Origin: an uncultured Ruminococcus sp.
GTDB taxonomy: Bacteria; Bacillota; Clostridia; Oscillospirales; Ruminococcaceae
Reading direction: 5' to 3'
NCBI GenBank assembly: GCA_910584195.1
Contig: CAJTYV010000092.1
Location: forward strand, 1-5,339
DNA: 5,339 bases
Shown here piece after piece: positions 1-5,204 of the stretch (positions are counted from its first letter, which is position 1; each line of letters begins with the position of its first letter). The notes under the pieces are model-generated. The model was given only the letters and a program-made list of their open reading frames with translations. It did not search any database and was not told the origin of the DNA. Made by a program: the position numbers and the translations under genes.

Positions 1-83
1 TGTCAGGTAAGCAAAATCCACGAAGTGGGTTTGGAGTTACTCTGGCGAAACTTGCCCTTTATGTCAGAACTGAAATAAAGGGC
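1..83. other. Left flank, related to the sequence in front of the ssb-side 82-bp repeat
   Basis: No gene is visible here. The last part, about 54-81, matches the sequence just before the third 82-bp repeat (about 3960-3987): both contain CTTTATGTCAGAACTGAAAT and then lead into the repeat. A shorter match (TTTGGAG followed by an ACTCT block) lies further upstream in both. The left flank lacks the TTAT(C/A)CCGAA motifs present in the ssb-side flank. Bases 54-83 can fold as a hairpin with a 9-bp stem (GCCCTTTAT with ATAAAGGGC) and a 12-base loop. It could act as a terminator for something to the left, but no clear T-tract supports this. Confidence 0.5.
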
Positions 84-165
84 ATTATCCGAGAAGTTTC
101 ATTATCAAAGAAACATCGTAAGAAGTGCAGTTTATAGGCGGTTTTCAAAAAACTTCTCGGATAAT
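84..165 (+). repeat. 82-bp repeat, copy 1 (left end of the recombinase unit)
   Basis: It begins ATTATCCGAGAAGTTT and ends AAACTTCTCGGATAAT, so its two 16-bp ends are perfect inverted repeats around a 50-bp middle. A second, weaker match to the left end (ATTATCAAAGAAAC) follows immediately inside it, giving a subterminal direct repeat. Copy 2 (3480-3561) is its reverse complement with one mismatch; copy 3 (3988-4069) is in the same orientation with seven mismatches. Likely roles are recombinase binding at the element end and, as RNA, a terminator-like hairpin behind the third recombinase gene. Confidence 0.9.
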
Positions 166-168
166 ATA

Positions 169-182
169 TGTATGTTCATACA
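169..182. repeat. Small palindrome just outside the third recombinase stop codon
   Basis: TGTATG-TT-CATACA is an inverted repeat with 6-bp arms and a 2-bp centre, lying between the recombinase stop codon and 82-bp copy 1. On the minus strand it reads CTGTATG...CATACA, resembling the CTGTA-GA-TACAG palindrome that sits at a similar distance from copies 2 and 3. It may be a protein-binding site; the loop is too short to be a good hairpin. Confidence 0.35.
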
Positions 183-185
183 GTA

Positions 186-1211
186 CTAATTCAAGAAATC
201 AGGCATAATATTTTCATTATCAGACTTTTGGGTGACAACATTCTGTTTCGGGAACCACTTTTCATTCCATTCTTTGATATGCTTGTTCACCGTTCCTTGT
301 GAAAGCTCCGCATATCGTTGAGTAGTTGCAACCGACGTATGCCCCAGAAAATTCTTTATTGCGATGATTGGAATGCCAGCTTCTAGCATGTGGGTAGCGG
401 TAGTATGCCTCATAGTATGCGGCGAATAATGCGCTTCAAGGAACATGTCCGGATTCTGCTGTTTTGCTGCCTGGACGTATTTTTTGAAAATCCCTTCAAT
501 GCAGGAAATTGTCATTTGCTCATGAGTTTGACTTGAGAAAACATGGCTGTTAGGCCTGTTTTCAATTTTCCGGTATGACAAATACTGGCAAAGTATCTCT
601 CCACATTGCTTTGCTATTATAATTCGCCGGGATTTATTCCCTTTTCCGATGAGGGTAATCCGAACCTGATCTTTCTGTTTCTGCATGTCACGAACCCTTA
701 AATCGCAGATCTCCTGTGCCCTGGCACCACTGGCATACATGAAGTTTAGGAGGACTTTGTCCCGTCTGCCAGTATATTTCCTTTCGTCTGGAATCTGTAG
801 CAGGACAGTGACTTCATTTAAGGAAAATACCGTGCGTGGGCCTGATTTTTGCTTTTTTACTGGTATCTTCTTTAAATTATGCATGAATACGGACGCAGCC
901 TCAAGATCCTGGTTTTGTGCATACGCCGCAAATGATGATAAAGCCGCCAGCCGTTGATTGCGGGTGGAAGCTGTGCATCCCCTTTCTTCTTCCAGCCAGA
1001 TAAGGAAACTGTTGACCGTATTGTAATCCAAAAGTTTAAAAGTAACTTTGTCTGCTGGAATCCCACGCTTGACAAACATGTATTCCAACAGCAGACGGAA
1101 TGCATATTTATAAGAATGGATTGTATTGTCAGACAGTCCGGCTGAATAGGGCATATAAATATCAAAAAAGCTCTGTAATATTTCCATGAATGTTTCTGTT
1201 TTATTCCTCAT
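186..1211 (-). CDS. Tyrosine recombinase/integrase, third gene of the trio (RitC-like)
   Basis: The product is a 341-residue site-specific tyrosine recombinase, which would cut and rejoin DNA through a covalent phosphotyrosine. Its N-terminal part (about residues 8-105) looks like a SAM-like core-binding domain. The catalytic domain (about 125-305) has Arg164 in SGAR, Lys190 in IGKG, HTMR (His265, Arg268), His291 in LGH and the nucleophile Tyr300 in QRYAE, so it is complete. I chose the ATG at 1211 because GGAGG lies 6 bases upstream of it, inside the end of the preceding gene. An in-frame ATG at 1250 would add 13 residues but lacks a comparable site. The chosen start overlaps the stop of the second recombinase by 11 bp, which suggests translational coupling. 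The stop codon is TAG, and the 82-bp end repeat begins 20 bp downstream. Of the three proteins it is the most XerC/D-like in its catalytic motifs. Confidence 0.93.
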   Translation of the reverse strand: MRNKTETFMEILQSFFDIYMPYSAGLSDNTIHSYKYAFRLLLEYMFVKRGIPADKVTFKLLDYNTVNSFLIWLEEERGCTASTRNQRLAALSSFAAYAQNQDLEAASVFMHNLKKIPVKKQKSGPRTVFSLNEVTVLLQIPDERKYTGRRDKVLLNFMYASGARAQEICDLRVRDMQKQKDQVRITLIGKGNKSRRIIIAKQCGEILCQYLSYRKIENRPNSHVFSSQTHEQMTISCIEGIFKKYVQAAKQQNPDMFLEAHYSPHTMRHTTATHMLEAGIPIIAIKNFLGHTSVATTQRYAELSQGTVNKHIKEWNEKWFPKQNVVTQKSDNENIMPDFLN

Positions 1212-2184
1212 ACGACACCTCCGAAAAAACATCCCCGGCATAAGACTCAAACAGGTCGTTGTATTCAGGGAACATATCGCTGCTGAATTTCAGATATTTT
1301 TCTGTGCCGTTCATGTCGTCATGCCCCAGATATAAGGACAGGTATGGCACAGAATCGTCCGTAAGCCGGCCGTTGCGCTCTGCCTGCGCAAACGACCTGA
1401 TGGCAAACAGATGGCGGAAACAATGAAGGCACTGTCCACGGGTATGCGGCACAGGCTCTATATAAATGTCAGTTTCTTTCAGGATTGCCTTGAACCGGCG
1501 CATAGCAGTGTTTTCTGACATATGTTTTTCCGGGACACGGCCTGGAAACAGAAAGTTTTCAGGACTGCCTGACAGGTCTATTGAGAGACAGTATTTTTTC
1601 AACATATCTGTTAATTCCCCGCCTATGGGAACAATCCGCTGCTTCTTGTTTTTTGCATTGCGGATCAAAATAGCATCATTTTCAAAATGGATGTCTTTTA
1701 TGCGGATTGTCAGCGCTTCATTTACCCGGAGGCCACAGCAATACAGGAGCCTGAGAAGCATGGGGATTTCAAGCTGTATATGGGGGATGCTGTTTTTTGT
1801 CATCTGGATTGAATCAGCAGCCCGGAAAATCTTATCCAGTTCATCATCTGAGAAAATATATGGCATATATGTATCACGCAGTTTCGGACAGTCTGGCAAA
1901 AATACCGAAAATCCAACATGGCGCAAATATTCAAGGAACTTCCTTAAGTTACTGACTTTTCCAACGACTGTGCTTCTGGCATAAGCCGGGTGCAGCAACT
2001 GCATCCATCCGTAAACATCTTTACTGGAGATTTCTTTGTTGCAAATGCCATTTGCAGCGAGATAGTCATCAAAAGAATGCAGTGTAACGCAATCACATTT
2101 GTATGTACCATGGGATACGGTATGTTCCCTAAGCGCAAGGTAATCATTTATTTCCTGATTGAAAGCACTCTTGAATTTCATCAT
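1201..2184 (-). CDS. Tyrosine recombinase/integrase, second gene of the trio (RitB-like)
   Basis: The product is a 327-residue tyrosine recombinase. The N-terminal core-binding part covers about residues 10-95 and the catalytic domain about 108-305. The expected residues are all present: Arg153 in CGLR, Lys178 or Lys180 in the basic beta-hairpin NAKNKKQR, HCFR (His254, Arg257), His288 in LGH, and Tyr297 in EKYLK as nucleophile. The start ATG at 2184 follows AAGGAGG by 8 bases and overlaps the stop of the first recombinase as ATGA, a classic coupling arrangement; a second ATG follows at once. A region rich in basic and acidic residues separates the HxxR box from the LGH box, about 30 residues apart and longer than in XerC/D. 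It is probably expressed only from the promoter in front of the first gene, and the three enzymes are expected to act together. Confidence 0.93.
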   Translation of the reverse strand: MMKFKSAFNQEINDYLALREHTVSHGTYKCDCVTLHSFDDYLAANGICNKEISSKDVYGWMQLLHPAYARSTVVGKVSNLRKFLEYLRHVGFSVFLPDCPKLRDTYMPYIFSDDELDKIFRAADSIQMTKNSIPHIQLEIPMLLRLLYCCGLRVNEALTIRIKDIHFENDAILIRNAKNKKQRIVPIGGELTDMLKKYCLSIDLSGSPENFLFPGRVPEKHMSENTAMRRFKAILKETDIYIEPVPHTRGQCLHCFRHLFAIRSFAQAERNGRLTDDSVPYLSLYLGHDDMNGTEKYLKFSSDMFPEYNDLFESYAGDVFSEVSYEE

Positions 2185-3416
2185 TCAACACACCTCCTTC
2201 CCATAAGGAATTCGAGGAAAAACCCCGATGCCTCTGGTGGGGAAAGCGTATAAGGGCGCAGCTGTTCTAAGTCAAGACGGGCATAGCATTTAGTGGAGTT
2301 CAAATCTGAATGCCCGAGGGTCTTGCGGACTGCTTCATAGGGAATGCCCTCATTTACCATGGAACTGGCAAGAGAGGCACGTAAAGAATGTGCGCCATGT
2401 TTACGGCCTCCGATATCAATGTCTGTTCTCTCTAATGCCTTTGCAATCCGTTTCCCTATCGCTTTGGCTGAAATATGCCGGTATGGTGCGCGCGGCGTAA
2501 GGAATATATAGGGGCTGTCGGAAATGGGGCGTTCCTCACTGGCATATGCAGCAATCGCCTCCCTGATTTCAGGAAGCAGTGGAAGTTCCAGTCCCGTACC
2601 TGTTTTTTGTTGGATAATACAGATAAGGTTTGCGTCATAATCAATCGAATCAAAAGTGAGCGTTGCAATATCGCCACTGCGGAGACCCAGACGGGAGGCA
2701 AGCAACACGATTGCATAGTCCCGTCTGCCAAGAGGATTTCCTGAAAGGACGGCTTCTTCTATTTTTGACAGTTCGTCTTCAGAATAGACAGAAGGAACTG
2801 GCTGTGGAATCCTGTAGCCAGGTACTATGTAAGAGAAATCTTTATCCGTATGTCCATGCTCAAAAAGGAATCTTAAAAAAGTCTTTATCCTCGGAATGTA
2901 ACAGCCGCTTCCCATAGCAAGTATTGCTGTTCCAACCACTTTTGAATTGATCTGGCCTGCTTCTGTACATCCATTGCAGGAAAGATGATAAAGAAAACGC
3001 CTGTTCTGCTGGATGTTTATTCTGGCAGTAATCTCCTTTAATCCTCTGACCATACAGTCAGCATGGTAATAATCCAAAAGGATCTTTAAACCATCAGGAA
3101 GAACGTAATTTTCTTCCGGCATAAGGCAGATGGGGAGTTTTTCTCCCCTTAAAATAGCATTCAGGCGTTGGGTGAATAGAGCAGCATTATTTTTTGTTTC
3201 TGATGACACATCGTGCGTTTTGCAAAACTCAACAAAAGCCCTACCGGTATCTTCGGTATAGAAGTCAGATTTGTTTTCCCTTAAAAATCCCCTCATCTCA
3301 TCTGAAATCCGGCGATTCCTTGCTAATACAGCTACACAGTATCCCTGCCCTTCCAAAAGCTGCATTAAGGATTGGATTACCTGCTCAAACGGCACACTGT
3401 TATTTTGGCACATCAT
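2181..3416 (-). CDS. Tyrosine recombinase/integrase, first gene of the trio (RitA-like)
   Basis: The product is a 411-residue tyrosine recombinase, the largest of the three. It has a long N-terminal region (about residues 1-200), probably arm- or core-binding, with a CNGC pair at 147-150 of unknown meaning. The C-terminal catalytic domain (about 208-385) is complete: Arg246 in LGLR, Lys271 in QQKTGT, HSLR (His343, Arg346), His369 in LGH and Tyr378 in KCYAR. The start ATG at 3416 is placed 6 bases after AAGGAGG; a second ATG follows immediately. The Shine-Dalgarno and the 62 bases upstream are identical to those in front of ssb. The gene leads a three-gene operon and ends with TGA inside the start codon of the next gene. 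Tn554-type transposase sets also use tyrosine recombinases, but they have a different third gene. Confidence 0.93.
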   Translation of the reverse strand: MMCQNNSVPFEQVIQSLMQLLEGQGYCVAVLARNRRISDEMRGFLRENKSDFYTEDTGRAFVEFCKTHDVSSETKNNAALFTQRLNAILRGEKLPICLMPEENYVLPDGLKILLDYYHADCMVRGLKEITARINIQQNRRFLYHLSCNGCTEAGQINSKVVGTAILAMGSGCYIPRIKTFLRFLFEHGHTDKDFSYIVPGYRIPQPVPSVYSEDELSKIEEAVLSGNPLGRRDYAIVLLASRLGLRSGDIATLTFDSIDYDANLICIIQQKTGTGLELPLLPEIREAIAAYASEERPISDSPYIFLTPRAPYRHISAKAIGKRIAKALERTDIDIGGRKHGAHSLRASLASSMVNEGIPYEAVRKTLGHSDLNSTKCYARLDLEQLRPYTLSPPEASGFFLEFLMGRRCVE

Positions 3417-3418
3417 TG

Positions 3419-3479
3419 TTGTCCTCCTTATACATTCAGCATTATTTTTACGCTGTATCTACAGTATAAGGTTTAAGTA
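3419..3479 (-). promoter_or_regulatory. Leader and probable promoter of the recombinase operon
   Basis: This stretch, with base 3480, is the exact reverse complement of 4069-4130 in front of ssb. Reading on the minus strand it contains a possible -10 box TATACT with only a weak -35 candidate, the palindrome CTGTA-GA-TACAG (3453-3464), and AAGGAGG. CCTTATAC and GTATAAGG can pair and would hide the start of the Shine-Dalgarno. The exact transcription start cannot be fixed from sequence. Confidence 0.55.
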
Positions 3480-3561
3480 ATTATCTGAGAAGTTTTTTGA
3501 AAACCGCCTATAAACTGCACTTCTTACGATGTTTCTTTGATAATGAAACTTCTCGGATAAT
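3480..3561 (-). repeat. 82-bp repeat, copy 2 (right end of the recombinase unit)
   Basis: This is the reverse complement of 84-165 apart from a T at 3486, where a C would be needed for a perfect match. That change also breaks the otherwise perfect pairing of its own 16-bp ends, though G-U pairing would tolerate it in RNA. It sits directly upstream of the leader of the first recombinase gene. Together with copy 1 it bounds the trio; together with copy 3 it flanks the motif array. Confidence 0.9.
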
Positions 3562-3987
3562 GCTTTTTTTATCCCGAATTCGGGATAACAAGAGTTATAC
3601 CGAAAAGTAGATTATACCGAATTTTCTTCAGATGTCCTTGAAAATCGAGACTCGCCATTCAAAAACTCGGGATAAGATTTTTTCTTACAGACGGTAACTA
3701 GCCTACAAAAATTCGGGATAAGATTTTTCTTGTTTCAATCTACAAGAACAAAATTTTTATTTTTATAGCTAAATGAGAATCTGGCAATCAAAATCGTCAA
3801 AATGTGATAAATATATGCGAACTAAAAAAATATTATCCCGAATTTTTTGTATAGCACTTCAAGACAGATGAATAAATATTATCCCGAAATATTCTTTAGA
3901 ACAGCTTGTATTTGGAGACTCTTTCGTAAATATCGGGATAAGGCACTTTTCGGTATAACTCTTTATGTCAGAACTGAAATAAAAAGC
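3562..3987. promoter_or_regulatory. Array of TTATCCCGAA-type motifs, possible protein-binding sites
   Basis: Close copies of TTATCCCGA(A/G/T) begin at 3569 (forward), 3579 (reverse), 3666 (reverse), 3712 (reverse), 3833 (forward), 3879 (forward) and 3932 (reverse). The variant TTATACCGAA begins at 3595 and 3612 (forward) and 3949 (reverse). Spacings mirror each other: 46 bp for 3666/3712 and for 3833/3879, and 17 bp for 3595/3612 and for 3932/3949. The motif resembles the ends of the 82-bp repeat (TTATCCGAGAA), so the recombinases, a dedicated regulator, or a replication initiator could bind here. No Rep gene is in view, so an iteron origin is only one option. Confidence 0.6.
3569..3588. repeat. 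Perfect 20-bp palindrome
   Basis: TTATCCCGAATTCGGGATAA is two back-to-back copies of the array motif with no spacer. It sits 7 bp beyond 82-bp copy 2. In the corresponding place on the ssb side there is a different, weaker palindrome containing TCAGAACTGA, so this dyad seems to have replaced it. It is a good candidate for a dimer-binding operator. Confidence 0.85.
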
Positions 3988-4069
3988 ATTATCCGAGAAG
4001 TTTCATTATCAAAGAAATATCCTGAAAAGCGCAGTTTATCGGTGGTTTTCAAAAAACTTCTCGGATAAT
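3988..4069 (+). repeat. 82-bp repeat, copy 3 (upstream of ssb)
   Basis: It has the same orientation as copy 1 and is 75/82 identical to it, with the differences clustered in the middle (positions around 4018-4044). The 16-bp inverted ends are perfect. It lies 66 bp before the ssb start and is followed by the same leader as copy 2. It could be a regulatory copy captured by the ssb operon, a recombination target, or the remaining end of an older element. Confidence 0.88.
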
Positions 4070-4130
4070 TACTTAAACCTTATACTGTAGATACAGCGTA
4101 AAAATAATGCTGAATGTATAAGGAGGACAA
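4070..4130 (+). promoter_or_regulatory. Leader and probable promoter of the ssb operon
   Basis: Identical to the recombinase leader. It holds a possible -10 TATACT (4081-4086) with a poor -35 at 17-bp spacing, the palindrome CTGTA-GA-TACAG (4085-4096) overlapping that -10, and AAGGAGG (4120-4126) 9 bases before the ssb ATG. CCTTATAC (4078-4085) and GTATAAGG (4116-4123) are perfect complements and could form an RNA stem that covers part of the Shine-Dalgarno. Transcriptional and translational control are both possible. Confidence 0.55.
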
Positions 4131-4135
4131 GAAGA

Positions 4136-4546
4136 ATGAACACGATTGTTTTAATAGGTAGACTTGCCAGAGATCCAGAAACTAAGCTGGCATCTACGCA
4201 AAAGGGACAAACCAAAGTATCCAGGTTTCCATTGGTAGTAAAAAGAAATCGCACCAGCAAAGCATTTGTAGTGATGATCACAGCTTATGGAAATAATGCA
4301 GAATTTGTGGAGAAATATCTTGAAAAAGGAATTAAGATTGCTCTTTCCGGAGAGTTAGTAATCTCTCAGATCAAAGATGAACAGACTGGAACTGCATCCT
4401 ATTATCCCGAAGTCATTATGGATAATGTGGAGTTTGCAGAAGCCAAAACAAAAAAAGAAGAATCTGACGGATTTCAACCAGTAGAGAAGAGAAAGATCCC
4501 ATTTGATATACCAGAAGAACTTGAACACGAAATGCCATTTCGATAG
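4136..4546 (+). CDS. ssb: Single-stranded DNA-binding protein, short mobile-element type
   Basis: The product is a 136-residue protein that would coat single-stranded DNA during replication, repair or conjugative transfer. The N-terminus MNTIVLIGRLARDPETK and the AEFVEKYLEKG and SGEL stretches (about residues 55-74) are typical of the SSB OB-fold, which covers about residues 1-104. The loop before the ITAYG strand is short, and there is no tryptophan anywhere, although the classical SSB contacts bases with Trp residues. The linker is only about 15-20 residues. The C-terminus (EELEHEMPFR) resembles the acidic DDDIPF tip but ends in an extra Arg. The start ATG at 4136 follows AAGGAGG by 9 bases. 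It is first in an operon with the next gene, whose Shine-Dalgarno overlaps the ssb stop codon. An accessory SSB of a plasmid, phage or conjugative element fits better than the housekeeping one. Confidence 0.92.
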   Translation: MNTIVLIGRLARDPETKLASTQKGQTKVSRFPLVVKRNRTSKAFVVMITAYGNNAEFVEKYLEKGIKIALSGELVISQIKDEQTGTASYYPEVIMDNVEFAEAKTKKEESDGFQPVEKRKIPFDIPEELEHEMPFR

Positions 4547-4559
4547 GAGGACAAGATTT

Positions 4560-4868
4560 ATGAGAAAATACTTTTTAGAATTATTTGCAATAGGATTGAT
4601 TGATTCAGAAGGAAGAATCAATACAGAACATATGACAAGCGATGCACTTATGACTGCCATGAAAACAATGGAAGAGCTGACGCAAATGAAAATGGATCGT
4701 TTAGTTTTGGAAACAACAATGGAGATGATCTTGTGTATGTTTGAGTCATGTGACACAGAGGAATTTACAGAAATATTAGGCAAGCATTATACGTTTACTT
4801 GTCAGAATATCATTCTGGAAAACGAGTTTCTCATAAACGAGTTTTGGAACTTTCCTATGAGGACGTGA
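4560..4868 (+). CDS. Hypothetical protein of 102 residues downstream of ssb
   Basis: I do not recognise this protein. The ATG at 4560 is preceded by AGGAGG at 4545-4550, which overlaps the ssb TAG stop, so the two genes are almost certainly co-transcribed. An upstream in-frame ATG at 4503 lies inside ssb and lacks such a site. The protein is acidic, methionine-rich and probably mostly helical (for example the MTSDALMTAMKTMEELTQ stretch at residues 25-42), with no signal peptide or transmembrane segment. The last 20 or so residues overlap the next ORF in another frame and contain a short repeat (ENEFL, INEFW), so the original C-terminus may have been altered. Its place suggests an accessory role on the same mobile element, but no function can be assigned. 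Confidence 0.75.
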   Translation: MRKYFLELFAIGLIDSEGRINTEHMTSDALMTAMKTMEELTQMKMDRLVLETTMEMILCMFESCDTEEFTEILGKHYTFTCQNIILENEFLINEFWNFPMRT

Positions 4869-5188
4869 AATCTGCAAAAAATGGATTGATTGTCATCACT
4901 CCGGATTTTGATAATTTTACTGCAAAGCTTATTGCAGCAGATGAATATTCAAAATATATGACAGAAACGCCAATCTTGGAAGGTGTTGCAAACAGAGAAT
5001 ATTATGGAAGATCTGCGACCTCTATAGAGAACAAAAGCACGATAGAGTACGGAACAGAGCAAGGATTGGCAGCACTGATCTATGGCGAACAAGGAGTGAG
5101 TTCGTTGCCGATACAGGACATTACAGGAGAATACATAGATACAGATAATGAGTATATGTATTATTATTCGGCTGAGTTTGTAAAATAA
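4799..5188 (+). CDS. Hypothetical protein of up to 129 residues, start uncertain
   Basis: I do not recognise this protein. The frame is open from 4754 but has no ATG until 4958; the given start is a TTG with no good ribosome binding site, and other candidates (TTG 4844, GTG 4865) are also weakly supported. It overlaps the previous gene by 70 bp in the -1 frame relative to it. It may begin by translational coupling at the end of that gene, or the two ORFs may be halves of one gene broken by a frameshift. The protein-like part begins around ELSYEDVKSAKNGLIVITPD and is acidic and soluble, ending with a tyrosine-rich stretch (EYMYYYSAEF). The codons continue normally to the TAA stop, so it appears to be a real coding sequence. 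A terminator hairpin follows 16 bp later. Confidence 0.6.
   Translation: MSEYHSGKRVSHKRVLELSYEDVKSAKNGLIVITPDFDNFTAKLIAADEYSKYMTETPILEGVANREYYGRSATSIENKSTIEYGTEQGLAALIYGEQGVSSLPIQDITGEYIDTDNEYMYYYSAEFVK
4820..4844 (+). repeat. Short direct repeat, 15-bp period, in the overlap of the two small ORFs
   Basis: AAACGAGTTT occurs at 4820-4829 and again at 4835-4844. A 15-bp duplication keeps both reading frames, so it would not itself explain the frame change, but it marks a locally rearranged stretch. Confidence 0.6.
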
Positions 5189-5204
5189 GAATAGCAAAAG
5201 TGAG

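Larger units (their letters stand above)
84..3561 (-). mobile_element. Recombinase-in-trio (RIT)-like element with 82-bp inverted ends
   Basis: Three adjacent, overlapping tyrosine recombinase genes in one orientation lie between two 82-bp inverted repeats (84-165 and 3480-3561), giving a unit of 3478 bp. RIT elements are known for exactly this content and order: three different tyrosine recombinases with overlapping ends, no cargo, and inverted repeats outside. The two end repeats differ at one base, whereas the third copy outside the unit differs at seven, which supports 84 and 3561 as approximate ends. Two flanking bases (GC at 82-83 and at 3562-3563) extend the symmetry. No target-site duplication can be proved, because the flanks are themselves related. 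The promoter side is the right end. An alternative is that the trio belongs to a larger element that also carries ssb. Confidence 0.75.
3419..4130. repeat. Giant imperfect palindrome between the divergent recombinase and ssb operons
   Basis: The outer 143 bp on each side (3419-3561 and 3988-4130) are inverted copies with about eight mismatches, the leader part being exact. The inner arms are also related: GCTTTTT, then AGAGTTATACCGAAAAGT, then later ACAAAAA-TTCGGGATAA-ATTTTT appear in the same order on both arms when one is reversed, giving a symmetry centre near 3775. The middle (about 3722-3830) is AT-rich and holds a 7-bp stem hairpin (TTCTTGT 3727-3733 with ACAAGAA 3742-3748). No convincing gene lies in this stretch. 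It looks like an inverted duplication of a control region that has since diverged in the middle. Confidence 0.8.

Noticed and set aside
14..32. Small hairpin AAATCCAC-GAA-GTGGGTTT near the left edge as a terminator
   Set aside because: The stem is short and only three T residues follow; there is no visible gene for it to terminate.
1466..1984. Plus-strand ORF of 172 codons inside the second recombinase
   Set aside because: The opposite strand encodes a full recombinase with all catalytic residues; this is its antisense shadow.
186..3416. Tn554-type transposition module (TnpA, TnpB, TnpC)
   Set aside because: Tn554 has two recombinases plus a small unrelated TnpC and no such inverted ends, whereas here all three genes are recombinases.
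3562..3987. CRISPR-like array of short repeats
   Set aside because: The motifs are only about 10 bp, occur in both orientations with uneven spacing, and there are no cas genes; a binding-site array fits better.
3847..4068. Plus-strand ORF of 73 codons in the intergenic region
   Set aside because: It runs through the repeat motifs and the 82-bp repeat, has no ribosome binding site and no protein-like features.
4069..4281. Minus-strand ORF antisense to ssb whose C-terminus equals that of a plus-strand ORF ending at 3480
   Set aside because: The shared C-terminal peptide arises only because both read through the inverted leader repeat in the antisense direction.
4355..4783. Minus-strand ORF of 142 codons over the end of ssb and the next gene
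   Set aside because: It is antisense to well-supported coding sequence with good ribosome sites and looks like a shadow frame.
4560..5188. Toxin-antitoxin pair
   Set aside because: Two overlapping small genes suggested it, but neither protein shows a known toxin or antitoxin motif and the second lacks a clear start.
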